Of a stretch of DNA of 64,000 bases, positions 45,177-58,111 are shown piece after piece. Below the pieces are notes generated by a model, which did not search any database, was not told the DNA's origin, and saw nothing but the letters and a program-made list of their open reading frames with translations. Location of the stretch: positions 744,001-808,000 of the forward strand of contig WBMQ01000014.1 in the NCBI GenBank assembly GCA_016630905.1. The letters are read 5' to 3'. A program made the translations under genes and the position numbers. Source of the stretch: Capillidium heterosporum (taxonomy: Eukaryota > Entomophthoromycota > Entomophthoromycetes > Entomophthorales > Capillidiaceae). Within the stretch, counting starts at the first letter, position 1, and the number at the start of each line of letters is the position of its first letter.

Positions 45177-46533
45177 GATACTTTAGGTGACAGTTTTCGT
45201 TAGATGTTCTTGTATTTGGTATCGCTTTGCTTCAAACTCGCCTGCGCAACTTGGCGCTTCCTATTTTTCGTTCCACATTTTTAAGCACTTTTTCTTTTCA
45301 AACCTATGGCTAAAAGAACTGGAGGCTGGGAACTTGGAGTGGTAGAATAAAGTTGGTGCAATTAGTTTGTAGGAAATGGCTGTTTATTTGACAGATCGTT
45401 GATAGTTAGTAGATTCGTGGATTTTATGAATTTGATGAGACCAGGTACATGTATTATATTGTTTACCAAAATGTGATAGGCCACATCGTAGGTACATTAA
45501 GATATGCTGTAGTTGTCACTTTAGTATTATATAAGTGTTATACTAAGTAAAAATGTAACTGCTTTGACATTTCTACAAGTGGTTTTATAATATAGTATAT
45601 TTGTTTTAGAAAAGCAGATATAACATACCTATATAGCTTAAATAGAATAGAGTAAGGTATCGATTCCACTACGCTAATATCAATATTTCCCATTAGCCTT
45701 TTTGCTATAGTTATAAGCTGGTGATCCTCTAATCTTCTAAGGACTGCATCTAGGTAGAATCAATTTCAAGGATATTTCCATCCCCCTGTTTATTTTGATT
45801 TTTATTACATCGCTTGAAGATGTAGGTGTACCTAATTTTCTGCTTGCCATCTCTACTTTTACCTACACTCTCATTAACTTCCAATAGTAAAAATAGAATA
45901 CCATATCTCTTCCATTAATAGCTGTAGCTCATCATATAAAAGGTATATTTGAGCTGAAGTATGCGATAATTAGGTTTTAATAGTATATATAAATTTGGCA
46001 ATGCTAACCTACAGATAATAAACCAACAGTTATATCAGAGATACACATACCTTATTTTATGCATACCTTAAAGTTAGATCTCAACTGATAGAAAGATGGT
46101 ATATCTATAAAGAACATTAGATCCACTGCTAGTGAAGTCTAAATAGAGTTAAAAGAGATTTTATTTATATCAAAGCACCTTTATTTACAAAGTGAAGAGC
46201 CACCTTTATGAATGTTGATATTTTTCTTTTTTCGAAGTAAGAGATAAAACTATCTTTTGCTTAAAATCAACTAGGAAATGAGCTCCTTCCGATTTTTTAG
46301 ATTTGCTTAAAGTTCATTTTGCACCTTAATTACTAGCAAATGCCTCTTTCATACCAAATGTTTAGCATACCTATCTATAAATATTACAGTATATATATGA
46401 CTTGTGATTTTGAAAATTTAAATCAAAGTCAGATTTATTCCATCTATTATATATTGTGTTGGCAAAGCCCTATCTTCGATTAAAATTAAAGAAATTCAAA
46501 TATACCAAGTTCAAGTTTAAATGCAAACTCAAC
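45177..46533. other. Intergenic upstream of P450 copy 1
   Basis: AT-rich, 1.35 kb. The last 80 bases (about 46425-46490) resemble the promoters of P450 copies 2 and 3 (CCATC...ATATA...TATCTTCGATTA...AAAG). Nothing else seen. Confidence 0.5.
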
Positions 46534-47519
46534 CATGTTGCCCATCACAATCATTATATTAGCAATTATCGTGACTTTTGTAGGTCTAATTATTTAAAAG
46601 ATGATCCCACCCAAGTATTTGAGATCTGTATTAACAGTATAAATGATTCCCAATTTCATAGTTGCAATTACCAGCGTGCCCAATACTAAATATATCGAAA
46701 AGTTTATTCCCCTACTATTATACAGGTACAGTATAGTGAAAATAGCCTTTAAGTTGCTTGACAACCAAAGTACTAGCTCTAAATTTATAAATGTGATTCA
46801 ACGAATGGTGGTAATCATTGAGGATGCCGATCAGATCAAGGAGGTATTAGCTAAAATCAACATATACTTGAAGGAGCCTTTGGTCAATTTCAGCCCGTCA
46901 CAACACTACGTTTAATACTTTAGCTTACACCATCTTCCACTTGGCTACAAACCCCGATGTTCAAGACAAGCTACGTAGCGAGATTTTGGAGCACATCGAT
47001 ATAAACAACAAGTGCCCTACTGAGAATCAATGTAGGGATATGGTGTACCTGTCAGCAGTCATCCACGAATCTATGCGTATCAGCCCTACCATTCAACGTC
47101 TAGCTCGGCTGGTTGCCGAACCCATCATTCTGAAAAACGGGCACCAACTACTCAAGGATCAGAGTATGTGGTGCATGGTACATTCCTCCATGAACAACCC
47201 ATCAAGGTGGGAGAACCCTACAAGCTTCAATCCCGACCGGTTCCTAACTGTGGACCCTACAACCTCTCGGATGGTATTTGATAAAGCAGGCACCAAGAAC
47301 TGGTTCCCCTTTGGTGGTGGCTCCAGACTATGTGTTGGTATAAGCTTCTCGCTTTTGGAGCAGAAACTAGTACTCATATCTATACTCCGACGCTACAAAG
47401 TCAGTTTACCAGAGGATAGCCCTCATATCGACAGACTGACTGCCAAACCTAAGGTTGTTGCCAATGTGACGGGTCTTTCAGTACCCAAAGATTTGATTGT
47501 CAAGTTCGAACGGTTGTAA
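46534..47519 (+). pseudogene. Cytochrome P450 copy 1 (broken, 3' end near-identical to copy 2)
   Basis: The 5' part (46534 to about 46900) is a decayed version of the exon-1/exon-2 start of copies 2 and 3. The membrane anchor and PPKYLRS are recognisable but in-frame stops interrupt it; VVIIEDADQIKEVLAK follows. Then an internal deletion removes roughly 190 residues and joins directly to the I-helix region (HNTTFNTLAYT). From there to the stop the sequence is almost identical to copy 2, including the intact ExxR (ESMR) and heme motif FPFGGGSRLCVG. The contrast between an old 5' part and an almost unchanged 3' part suggests recent gene conversion or duplication of the 3' segment. Confidence 0.85.
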
Positions 47520-47745
47520 GCTGGGTTTAGTATATTCGAATAAACGAGTATATGTTTATGTTTTGATTAGCTTGACATGTATCTTTTGGAGTGACTTATA
47601 GACTTTTATTGCTTTAGCATCAAACTCTATATTCTAAAGACAGAAGTCTGAGATTTCGAGTTATACATCATCATCAACCTAAAATAAACTTTCTACGCAT
47701 GTCCAAGCCATCCAGATAACCATATATTAGATCAAGGTTGAATTT
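46910..47745. repeat. Near-identical inverted repeat, left arm (P450 3' end and flank)
   Basis: Pairs with about 56315-57150 in reverse orientation, with coordinates adding up to about 104060 throughout (no gaps seen). Only a handful of differences are visible over some 0.8 kb, and they occur equally in coding and 3' flanking DNA. The match fades past about 47770. Confidence 0.88.
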
Positions 47746-49865
47746 GTAGTTATAAACCTCCAAGGTAGCTTTAATTTCGAATCAAATTAAAGATATTGCG
47801 TCTATATATCTGTTTATCAAACTAACATACAGAAATTGTGAAGGCAATGTTGGGTTTTAGAATCAGTTTGACTTGAATGGGGGTAGTCTGCTGAACTTCA
47901 TTGATTGAAAGCAATCTTTACCTACACGGAAAATTGAAGGTAGTCCATCATATAAAAGCTGTACTCGGATTGAGATTTACTTGTGACATTCATATTCAAG
48001 GCTGATAGGTTGTAATAGCCCAACACAAACCTACAACTACCAAATTGGCATCTATGCAACGACGTAAAGCAGCTCGTAGCTAACTCAACCTACTCTAGGC
48101 AGCCTAAATAACCTTTCAAAATGAATTATCTTTCATGTTCTTAATACATCACAGTACCCAATTTCGACAATAGCTTCATTGAATATGCTAGTAAATATAT
48201 ATTTATGAAGTTACAATTGCTTGTATCGCTCGCCCAATCCTTCAGATACCAATCCAATCTAAATTAGAAACTTCACTATCTAGCATCTGTTTATAAATCC
48301 TAAATTTATTCTAGCCCAAGATTTCCTTTTGCATTTTTTGCAATATCACATTGTTAAATTTCAGCAGGAAAAGTAGATTTCTACCTAGGTAAATGAGATT
48401 AACATCAAAGGTGATGCCGCGTAAAACTTTGATGTAGACTATAGGCAAAAGATAATTGTGTATAGTTTTACTAAATACTAGCTTACTGGCATTACAGTAT
48501 TATAAGATTTACATAAAAGTCCAAGGTAGCTATTGGATTAAAATCAGGCAAGATAGAAACACCAACGTTATTATATTATCATGGAATTCTGCCATCTACA
48601 TCGGTTGAACTTCCTCAACCCTATGAAGACATTAGGTCTACGATTTAGACACTACAACCAAGCTTCCGATCCAGTGGATTCCTACTTTTGCTTCAAACAT
48701 GGATCGTCATCAGTTTTCTCAGCTACCCTTGCCAAAAGCTAAGCTATCAGACTAAATTCTACCAACAATAATAAAGTAGACGACTTTGCTCAAAGTATGT
48801 GACTCAATTTGGGCCTAAAGCGCCTACGTAGTCACCTTCCAATTCAAGTAATTGTAGACATAGGCTAAACTCGATTGTATTTAGTGAGACGGCGGATCCA
48901 ACACTGCTCACATGATTCCAATATATTATAGCCAGGCCAGCTAAGTAGACTGGTTAGTAATGTAAAGTTTTAAATATCCGAACAGTTTCACCTTGTCTAC
49001 CCACAATAGCCAAAATTTCAACACCATAAACTTGGACAAAGATGGCAAGGCACTAAGGCCTCAGCAAAATATATCAGCAGTAGAATGAAAGCATACCATC
49101 CAAAAGAATTCTTGATCCACCTACAAACCCACACCTTTATCAAAGCAGCATGCCGTTCAACAAAACCGTCCATATTTCTACAAGCTCGAATATGGAAAAT
49201 CAGCCAATTTATCTAAGCGGAGCAATACTTTCCATCTACAAAGAGGACACTGTTTGCTATATTAGTATCAATAGTCCGACCCAAATACCTGAAATTTGTC
49301 CTTGCACATCACTCAAAATAGTAAAAACATAAATTGCCTATCGCTTTAAATGTCCAAGCCCATCTCCCTTTATCCGGGGTAAGTGCAATTGGGGATATCC
49401 AAAATTTTGTCTTTTCAATAACCCCTAAGTTCCCTATACCTTGAAAGATGAAACTAAAGCCCGCAGAGTAAATATATGTATAGGATGAAATTAAGAATAA
49501 AAAATCTTATAGTTTCTAATAAGGATGATATTTATATTGCCCTTGAAGTATAGGAGTTGAAACACTTGATAGAGGTTAATGAAATGCAATGTAATTAACT
49601 TGCAGTAGTTTGTACGTTAATTATACATTTGGAATTAACGACTTGGACTTGGTAAAAGTATGTATGGAAAGAATTTAAGAGCCGAGTAAACAAAAATATA
49701 CCCAGAAAATAGAGTAGAAATGGACAAAAACTCAGTAAAGTCTATAAGAGGGTTACTTTATTACTATTTATTTACACAGTAGAGGGCAGAGTACGAGATA
49801 GGCATGGTGATAGTAGGGGATGCAAAGTTAGGTAGGAGCTCAGCGCCCTACCAAGTACCAAAAAA
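47746..49865. other. Intergenic, with a possible unidentified gene relic
   Basis: 2.1 kb. A frame at 48580-48741 (MEFCHLHRLNFLN..., 53 codons, in a stretch richer in GC) and scattered open pieces to about 49330 look like a worn gene, but I cannot name it. The rest is AT-rich; the last 100 bases adjoin the phosphatase 3' end. Confidence 0.35.
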
Positions 49866-50651
49866 CTATTGGATGCGAATAGGTGTCTTAGGCAGCTCAG
49901 GGAACCTAGTACCAACATCGTCCGATCCCTTCATTACAACTTCCCGCTCAAACTGCATCAATTGTGTAATCAAGCTCAAATTGGGCGAAATAACTTTACT
50001 CTTCGACTTGACTAGCTGATAGGCGTGGTCGAAACTCAACTTACGTTTGCTCATAACATAGGCCAACATCAAGGAAGCCGATCTGGAAACTCCACACTGG
50101 CAATGTATCAATACCGAAAACCCTAAATCCAAGGCGGCATCGATAAAGCTAAAGGCGGAAGGGAAGAACTCGGTTATATCCTCCTGGTTGTGGTCCCAGA
50201 ACAACTTCTTGCTGTAGATAGTGTTGCCATTGTCCAGCTTGTGTTTCTTGACAAAGAGGGTGGTAGTTGAGACGTTCAACAAACGCCAGCTGGTATTGCT
50301 ATTCAAATCTAGGACTTGGTTCTCAACTTCTTTAGCGACGTTAAGGACAAAGCCGATGTTCAACTTCTTGAGTTGTTCAGGGGAAGTGGCGTTGGTTTCA
50401 TCTCCCAGGTAGAGGTTGGGTAAAATTTCCATGGGGCCATTGGCGTAGGTAGTACGTTGGTGCTTGACCCAAGAGTTGTTGTTGTCGCTAACGGTAGGTG
50501 TTTGGGGTAGAGGTGTCTGCAGCTGTAGACCACGCTGCAAAGGGTTGAGTGCGTTGGAGGCCAGGGCAAGGTTCTTGACGTTGCGCTTCTTTGGCTTCAA
50601 AGTAAAGGTCGATATGGGTTGGGCACTTGGGGCGTGGGATAGCATCATCAT
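49866..50651 (-). CDS. Dual-specificity MAPK phosphatase (Msg5/Pmp1-like)
   Basis: Single exon. I use the ATG at 50651 (261 residues); the frame is open further upstream without another ATG. The catalytic loop HCQCGVSRSAS is the canonical HCX5R site, and the flanking block (LAYVMSKRKLSFDHAYQLVKS, then ISPNLSLITQLMQFE) follows the fungal MAPK-phosphatase pattern. The domain opens with NGPMEILPNLYLGDE and FVLNVAKEVEN, and a candidate general-acid Asp lies in FWDHNQEDIT. The basic N-terminal segment KPKKRNVKNLALAS resembles a MAPK-docking motif. Family members dephosphorylate cell-integrity or pheromone MAP kinases in cytoplasm and nucleus. Which MAPK is targeted here cannot be read from sequence. 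Confidence 0.9.
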   Translation of the reverse strand: MMMLSHAPSAQPISTFTLKPKKRNVKNLALASNALNPLQRGLQLQTPLPQTPTVSDNNNSWVKHQRTTYANGPMEILPNLYLGDETNATSPEQLKKLNIGFVLNVAKEVENQVLDLNSNTSWRLLNVSTTTLFVKKHKLDNGNTIYSKKLFWDHNQEDITEFFPSAFSFIDAALDLGFSVLIHCQCGVSRSASLMLAYVMSKRKLSFDHAYQLVKSKSKVISPNLSLITQLMQFEREVVMKGSDDVGTRFPELPKTPIRIQ

Positions 50652-52831
50652 CTTGTCTAAATAAATTAGTTGAGGTTGTTGGGTTGAGTGAAATGACAAT
50701 TCCAGTTGTTATAGAGTTGAATACCGGTTCAACGGTGCTGATGGCTTAGCTTAAAGTGTATTTACAGTCAAGGAAACAAGAAACAAAAGGGTTGGGAAGT
50801 TGGATTTGAAGGCTTTTATTGGAAATTGGAACTTGGTCCAAGCAATTAATTGGATTGGTGTAATTTGTTCACCTATTTTTTATGCTTGCTTACTCCTAAG
50901 TTGGCAGTGGATTTATTGATTCGACCTTATAAATAAAATATTTCCTTTTCCAATTGCCAAATATATTACCAAGACGTTTCAATTTAGATGGGTATTATGC
51001 AAACTCTCCATAAGTTTGCTTGTAAATTCTGCCACACTTCTCTATTGTAAATTTGAACGATGCCAGGCAAAAGGATTTACATTAACGAATCAAGTTTGAT
51101 AAACTTGCAAAGTTTAGGAAATTAGTTTTTGTAGTGCCATTACCTTTGTTGATTGAAGACACCCCTCCTTATATTCTCCAGACCGTTTGGATCCAAATCT
51201 TAAAGAGGACTACCTCAAGTTGTACAAACTTTGGATTTGAAATTCTGGAGTTATGGGGATGCATAGGTTGTTGAAGGAGGTGAAAGTCCCTTAAAATTGC
51301 TTTGGAGTTCCTTTTTTGGGCATTGGGCATAGGCTTCCTACTCCAATGTAATTTGGATTGATGGCCATTAATTGGATCGAGCAAAGTTTACATCTGAAAG
51401 TAGATTTGACGGGACTTTTGGATTGGAAAGGGAAATTGAGGACCAATCGATGCTGGAAGGTTATTTTTAGAACAACTTTCCTTTTTCGATCCAATTTCCA
51501 ACAAAGTTCCCAAAGCACCAAACAAAATTCTAGACAAACCTTACGAATATAAATACTCTGTGGCTTGGCTCGAACCTTAGTTTGCTATGCTCACCTCAAC
51601 CACCCAGTTCCATAGGTAAAAGCTTGGCCAATACCCTATGTAGCTAAAAAAGTATGATGCAACACCCTTCCTACAGCCAAGCTTATGCTTCCAGTACCTA
51701 GATTCTTTACCATATCAGCAGTTGTGGAATTGATACGGCTAGCTACCCAAAAACAAATGCACTTTACAGTGCTTTGAAATTGGATAGTATGAATGTTGGG
51801 ACAAGGTCCTACTTGGAAGACTTATATTACTGCTATGGTCATTGTGCATAGTTAGCCTTTAGTGAGGTAGGGAACTCATGGTAAAGCTTATCTATTTTTA
51901 GTTGTCTACTTACCATTGATGTGAAAGTTCAAGAAATTTAATGGCACAAGTGAGCCAATAGTTTAGTTGTAAGTAACCTGCAAACAGCAAATTTTTTGCC
52001 TAGTTAATAAATTTGCAAATACTGCCTGAATCTACTAGTAAATGGATTGTATAGACTTTGTAGTTCAAAATAGAAGCCCTTATTAGCTTTTACAGTTATA
52101 AGTGGACAACTGTGCTCATTTAATAAGTTTAATCGATGTGCATCTCAACTATTTAGACTGACAATGTAGATATTTTTATCACTTGTGTATTTAGTTAGCA
52201 CCTGTAAGTGATTTAAACAGGATGTCAAAAATATACAAAGTAATTTCAACTACAGTCCTTTGCACAGCCATTAAACAAATGCACCAAGTTTATTGTCAAT
52301 TTGGATTATAAAGCCATATTCAAGATAGTTAAAAAGTATCCAGATTTGAAATGTAAATTTGTACTTTCAAATATTAGAAAAGCTTACGTAAACTAAGATC
52401 AATTAAAAGGCCACAAAGACCTCAACTTTCAGCTTAGTTTAACAAGAGAAAGAGAAATCAAGTTATAAGAACCGATGGGTAGCATTCAAAAAGTTGGAAA
52501 TGGGTAGAGATTTTGACTAGGGTAGGGATAAGAGAAACTTAAGTCGATTTATAGCAGGTAAGCTAAAATAAATCTTTATTTCAAAATTCCACTTTGCCTT
52601 TGAGGAGGGCATCAGTGCCTATTCGATATCTTAGTATTAAAGTCGTTTTTAGCGCTAAAGCTCTTCTAATCAAGTTATTAATTCTATTCAACACCAATCT
52701 TTTTGCCTTATATAACTATAACCTACTTATTCCTAATTTCAATACTACATTTTTACAATTACTGTATATATTTTTATTAAAACAATGCAAAGCACAACAT
52801 AATCATTGGCTACAGGTACACACAACATAAT
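50652..52831. other. Intergenic, no gene supported
   Basis: 2.2 kb between the phosphatase promoter and the 3' end of the Prm10-like gene. Overlapping open stretches on both strands at 51170-51550 carry no family signal. Confidence 0.5.
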
Positions 52832-54773
52832 TTAAAACATAGTAAACTTCTCATTACACTTGTCCACCTTCTTCAGTATGAGCTGCATAATCGTATCGGC
52901 CAGAGCTAGGAAAGTCAATTCGACAACCGGGATTAACTTGGCCTTCTCCGTGATATCGATCATAAAGTTCAAGTTCAAATCTAGACTTAGGAATATCTTC
53001 AAAGTGCTGAGGAGGAAATTGGTACTGGGTAAAAGTAACAAGGTAGTCAGTACCACTGAATCCTTAGTTTCAAATTGAAAGGTTTTGGGAAGGTAGCGGC
53101 TGATGAGCAGATAGGTGATGTGGAGTTGAGTTATCGATAGGAAGTTGATGAATTCGATGGGAAGTTTGGACAAATAAAACTTCAAGACATAATTCATCAT
53201 CAGTACGGTTGAACTCAACACGCAAGTCCGCAAAGCTTCCTTCTGCACCAACCTTTGATTGAGAAGCAAAGTCATTGAAATCACCAAAAGAGGCATCAAA
53301 AGTATTTTAAAGTTGAAGTTGGAGTCTAGGTTGTCAATGTTCAATATGGTGTCTATATGGTCTTTAAAATCGGTGCTGGAGGCGTAATTGGAAACTAAGG
53401 TCGGCAACTTCAGCCCCAAGCAGGCACTGAAGCTGAATAGGATGACCTGTATGATACTAAAGACGAAGTTGATGACACCGGAGACTGTACACTTCAAATA
53501 GATTAATTCTTTGATCCCTACGAACAGTTGTAAAGTCGGTAAAATATTCAATGGATTCGACAGCAAGATAATGACGCCAGATTTCAAGTTGAGGTTAAGA
53601 TGGATTAGTGAAGTAAAGAGACCAAGGAAGAAGTAGGAGAAGATAGGAAAACTTAAGTGTACTGAGTTGAACTTTAAGGTTAGGAGGTAGATAAGGAGGA
53701 TAGTCGTTGAAGTTACTAAGGTTAGGGAGGCTGATAGCAAGGTGGCGTTGAATAAGGTTAAACTTAAGAGAAAGTTAAAGAGGTACAGTGCTAGGATCTT
53801 AAGTAAGCTTTGTCGTAGGGTTGAGCTAGTGTCGTTTATATGGTTCAATTTATCGAGTTGATCCTGTAAATTCTCCAAATTGATAATGAAAGTCTCTGTC
53901 GGTAAGTAAATTGTAGATATCTAGCAATTCATTCAACTTGTAGAGGTCGATAATCGGCTTGGCGGTAATAAGTTTAAACTTCGAAGTCTTAGTTCCAGTA
54001 TCCAAGATGGAGATCAAAACTAAGTTAGCTATGGAGATATTCAAGCTATTGAGTCGAAACTTTTGAGTCAAGCCGGTAACCATGAGCTGACTGTTGTAGC
54101 TAGGTAAATTGAGTTGGATAGCTAACTTGACAAACTTGAACAGGAGCTTCTGCTTCATTACCTCCAATTCCAACTCCGATTCCAACCTCTGGACTTGTTG
54201 TCGTACCTTTAGCTGATGTTGGTGCGTCCAGTTACCATTGGTGAAGAAGCCGATCAAGTTATTGAGAGATTTGTTGGAGTTCGGAGTCGAATTTGGCGCC
54301 GTCAATGGGGTAGCTGGAGTTATAGATCGTGTACTTGGGCTGAAATAGTTTTGAAGTCGAGATTTACGGTTGTGGTAGACGTTCAAATTGGTACTACTCA
54401 GGGTAAGTTCGTTGAGCTCGGGGGTGAGGACTTGCCTGTACTTTTTGAGTTGGGACTTCAGTTGATTGAGTTGTAGCCGCTTCGTCAATATTCCTCCTAG
54501 ATTGGGTAGGGGTTGTACGTCTTTGGCCTTGGATTTTGTATTGGTAGGTTGGCTGAACTGCCGCTTCAACGATTTGTAAAGGTCGTTGTGGTAGGCTTGG
54601 TTCGTTAACTTCAACTGGTCATTGATATTTGAGTTGGCGGTGAGATTATTGAGCTGTGTACTACTCATCACTTCGACAGAGCTCGTACTCGTATTCAAGC
54701 TGCTTGGGTTGGAATGCAAGTTTAGGTTCAAGTTCAAGCTGGGTTTGGTACCTTTGGGGCTTATATCGGGCAT
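52832..54773 (-). CDS. Prm10/ThrE (DUF1212)-like multispanning membrane protein, with one frame disruption
   Basis: The N-terminal frame starts at ATG 54773 and the C-terminal frame ends at 52832. The two overlap near 53850-53890, and the whole length is one base over a multiple of three. A one-base excess around GACTTTCATT (near 53890) would give a single protein of about 646 residues. The N-terminus is Ser/Asn-rich and disordered. The middle (about 200-300) matches the soluble half of ThrE proteins, with the KFVKLAIQLNLPSYNSQLM helix and an LLDIYNLL segment. The C-terminal half has about ten hydrophobic helices; INFVFSIIQVILFSFSACLGL matches the family's YAIIYSLFLGFG block. Family: putative threonine/serine exporters and fungal pheromone-regulated Prm10. 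Subfamily call is by pattern, not alignment. Confidence 0.68.
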
Positions 54774-56540
54774 CGTGCAATTTCGTCAATATATTATAAA
54801 GTTTTTAGGATAAATTGGTGGTGGGAGTAGTACAACAGTAGCCTGATCTATCTGATTTATCGTGGTTCCTAGTTTACTATCCCAACTATAGATAGATTCT
54901 TGGTCCAATTGAGTCATCTTCTTGTTCCATGATATAAAGTTCTTTCTAGATGACTTGATCCAAGCTGAAAATGGCCTTTATTTGTAGCTTCTGAGTGGAA
55001 TAACTCGGGAATTAGCTGCAAATGCAGTCCAGAAGATCATCTGATTTGTAAATAAAATTTTTTTCAGGGCCGCCCTGCCTAATCCTTACGAAAAACTCGA
55101 AATTCTACTACTTTAGCTTTCCATTTGATCTGTTAGATTTGCTTCTTTTGGACATGGGTTGCTTTGACTATCGCTACCTTCAGCTTCCGAGCCTACGTAT
55201 CTTATCTTTCAGCTCTAAACCCATTCGATATATAGCTTGGATAGGACATATGCATCATTGAAGTGAAATGTATTTTCTTGGTACAGAAAGAAGCGTCTTA
55301 GCATTCTCAACAAGTTCAAATTGCTAGAACAGTTCTGCTACAAAAGTGAAGTAGGTTGAGTAGAAGATGCAAAAGAAAGCTGATAAATTATACCAAAATT
55401 AAATATATGGCTTTACCGCTCCAGGATTCAAACTAGCTCAACTTCCAGGCAACTAAACCGCACAACTTTAGCTGCTAAGGTTGAAGCACCTTGGATCTAC
55501 TTTGATCAACTTTATGTTAGATTTTTGGTACGAAACCTACAAAGCATTTGATATCCATTTAACGAGTAGGTTGGATTCCAAGAATTTTTGAGCAATTCTT
55601 ACTGGATTCTGAAGAGGTAAGTGATCTAAATCAAGAGGTTAGGCCTACATCCCCAAAGCGGCAACTACTTTAGAATCCTTCCCTTTTAGCCTCACTTACA
55701 AATACCTAAGTTATTCTACCTAAAGAAGCTATAAAAAGGAGATGATCGGTTAAAGACAACTTAGAGATAATGAAAGGGTTTAGGTAAATGAACTGTATAG
55801 CTTGATAATGAAGTGATAAGAGTTCTTATTTCGATTTTTGTGAAAGCATATCAGGAAATAGACGGTATAGTAAATGTCTTGAAGGGAAGACTATAGCTTG
55901 ATTTTGAAAAAAGGCTTGAAACGAGACTAAATTGGTTAGTAAATCTATCAAGTCGACGATATTCTATTGGAATGAATACAATACCTATCGTGATATAATC
56001 AACAATTTCAAATAGGCTTGCCTAAAAGTCCATCTGATTTACCTAGAGTAGATTGAGTTGGCTTTGAGCAATTTCATGTCATAGCATAGTTGTTAGTTGC
56101 TTAGATAAGAGTACTTCAAAGTGATGGGTTTTATCTAGCTGCCTGACTTACCAACCAAATAAGTCAAACCTAAAATTTAACATCGAAAATAACCAATCTC
56201 AAAACTTAGATGCGACGTCTTGATGTATGAGTCAGTGAGCGATATGTCATTGATGAACTCGAGATCAAAGTTACCTTGATGCTCAAGCCTAATTTGTTGA
56301 AGGTTGGTAACTAAAAATTCAACCTTGATTTAATATATGGTTATCTGGATGGCTTGGACATGCGTAGAAAGTTTATTTTAGGTTGATGATGATGTATAAC
56401 TCGAAATCTCAGACTTCTGTCTTTAGAATATAGAGTTTGATGCTAAAGCGATAAAAGTCTATAAGTCACTCCAAAAGATACATGTCAAGCTAATCAAAAC
56501 ATAAACATATACTCGTTTATTCGAATATACTAAACCCAGC
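54774..56540. other. Intergenic; right part is the flank of P450 copy 2
   Basis: 54774 to about 56300 is AT-rich without recognisable genes. 56315-56540 is the 3' flank of P450 copy 2 and part of the inverted repeat. Confidence 0.5.
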
Positions 56541-57150
56541 TTACAACCGTTCGAGCTTGACAATCAAATCTTTGGGTACTGAAAGACCCGTCACATTGGC
56601 AACAACCTTAGGTTTGGCAGTCAGTCTGTCGATATGAGGGCTATCCTCTGGTAAACTGACTTTGTAGCGTCGGAGTATAGATATGAGTACTAGTTTCTGC
56701 TCCAAAAGCGAGAAGCTTATACCAACACATAGTCTGGAGCCACCACCAAAGGGGAACCAGTTCTTGGTGCCTGCTTTATCAAATACCATCCGAGAGGTTG
56801 TAGGGTCCACAGTTAGGAACCGGTCGGGATTGAAGCTTGTAGGGTTCTCCCACCTTGATGGGTTGTTCATGGAGGAATGTACCATGCACCACATACTCTG
56901 ATCCTTGAGTAGTTGGTGCCCGTTTTTCAGAATGATGGGTTCGGCAACCAGCCGAGCTAGACGTTGAATGGTAGGGCTGATACGCATAGATTCGTGGATG
57001 ACTGCTGACAGGTACACCATATCCCTACATTGATTCTCAGTAGGGCACTTGTTGTTTGTATCGATGTGCTCCAAAATCTCGCTACGTAGCTTGTTTTGAA
57101 CATCGGGATTTGTAGCCAAGTGGAAGATGGTGTAAGCTAAAGTATTAGAC
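56315..57150. repeat. Near-identical inverted repeat, right arm
   Basis: Partner of 46910-47745. The arms are about 8.6 kb apart and enclose the phosphatase and Prm10-like genes. Confidence 0.88.
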
Positions 57151-58111
57151 GTAGTGTCGTGACCTGCAATGAACATTATAACGGCGTCATCGATCAACTC
57201 TTCAGTAGTTAATATTGGATTCCCATCCTCGTCCAAAGTATCAGCTGCTTCTACCATCATCATGAGAAGGTCTTTCTCGACTTCGTTTTTGCTGCTGACT
57301 TTCTTCTCAGCCAGTTGCTTTCGCTTATCCTTCAGAACACCGTAAAGCAGATCGCGGAACTCCTGCACGTCCTTCCAACTCTGCTGTCGTGAAGCTATAG
57401 GTAGCTTTTCCAGTATAGGGAAAAGGAAGAATAGTGGTGAAAGCACTGCCTTTGTCGATCGTGTATACAAGCTTGTTAAAGGACCTTCAGGGTTTTCACT
57501 AGCTTTGAAGTCGACATCAAAGAACACCTTACCCAAACCATCCAAGGCCATGTTCTTGAGTAAAGGCTCGACATCGGTAGTCTCATTAACTTTGTTGAGG
57601 ACCTTCATCATCTCGTCTATGCACTCGTTAATGAGCTTTGTCGACCACTTGCGGTGGAAGGCTGGGTTCATTACTTTTCTGTGCTTCTTCCACTCGTCAC
57701 CGCTAGTAAATACAATGTTCCTACCGAACAGCTTTTCGACCAATCCACCTTTGTTGCGATTAGTTAAGGGATCCTTTAGAAATATGCTGGTTTTGACTAA
57801 TACATCCTTGATCTCGTCGGCATCTTCGATTATCACGATCCAGTTACCAAGCCACATCTAAAATTTCAATCAGTAACATGCAACTATAATAAGTTTTGAC
57901 TTACCTTTGCTATACCATGCTTGTACAAAATTGGAGAGATATACTTTTCGATACGTTGGTTGTTAGGCATACCAGTAAGTGTAGCTATAAAATTGGGGAT
58001 GATTGGTACTGTTGGTATGGATCTCAAATTCTTGGGTGGGATCATCTTGTAGATGACTAGACTTACTAGAGCAACAATAGCTACCAATACAATGGCGGTG
58101 ATGGATAGCAT
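56541..58111 (-). CDS. Cytochrome P450, copy 2
   Basis: Exons 58111-57905 and 57857-56541; 507 residues, intact. An N-terminal membrane anchor (about residues 1-25) is followed by the proline-rich hinge PPKNLRSIPTVPIIP. Then come the C-helix WKKHRK, the I-helix AGHDTTSNT, the ExxR motif ESMR, the PERF-like NPDRF and the heme loop FPFGGGSRLCVG with the thiolate Cys near 446. Motif style resembles CYP4/CYP5xx-type fatty-acid or hydrocarbon hydroxylases more than sterol P450s; the substrate is unknown. Microsomal, NADPH-P450-reductase dependent by family. It is in tandem with copy 3 (same orientation, same intron position, equal exon-2 length). Its 3' end is shared almost unchanged with broken copy 1. 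Confidence 0.93.

Noticed and set aside
46534-47519. Treating P450 copy 1 as a functional gene using its open 3' frame
   Set aside because: In-frame stops in the anchor region and loss of the C-helix to I-helix core leave no functional enzyme.
53850-53890. Programmed ribosomal frameshift in the Prm10-like gene
   Set aside because: No slippery heptamer or downstream structure stands out, and similar one-base disruptions occur in two unrelated genes of the window.
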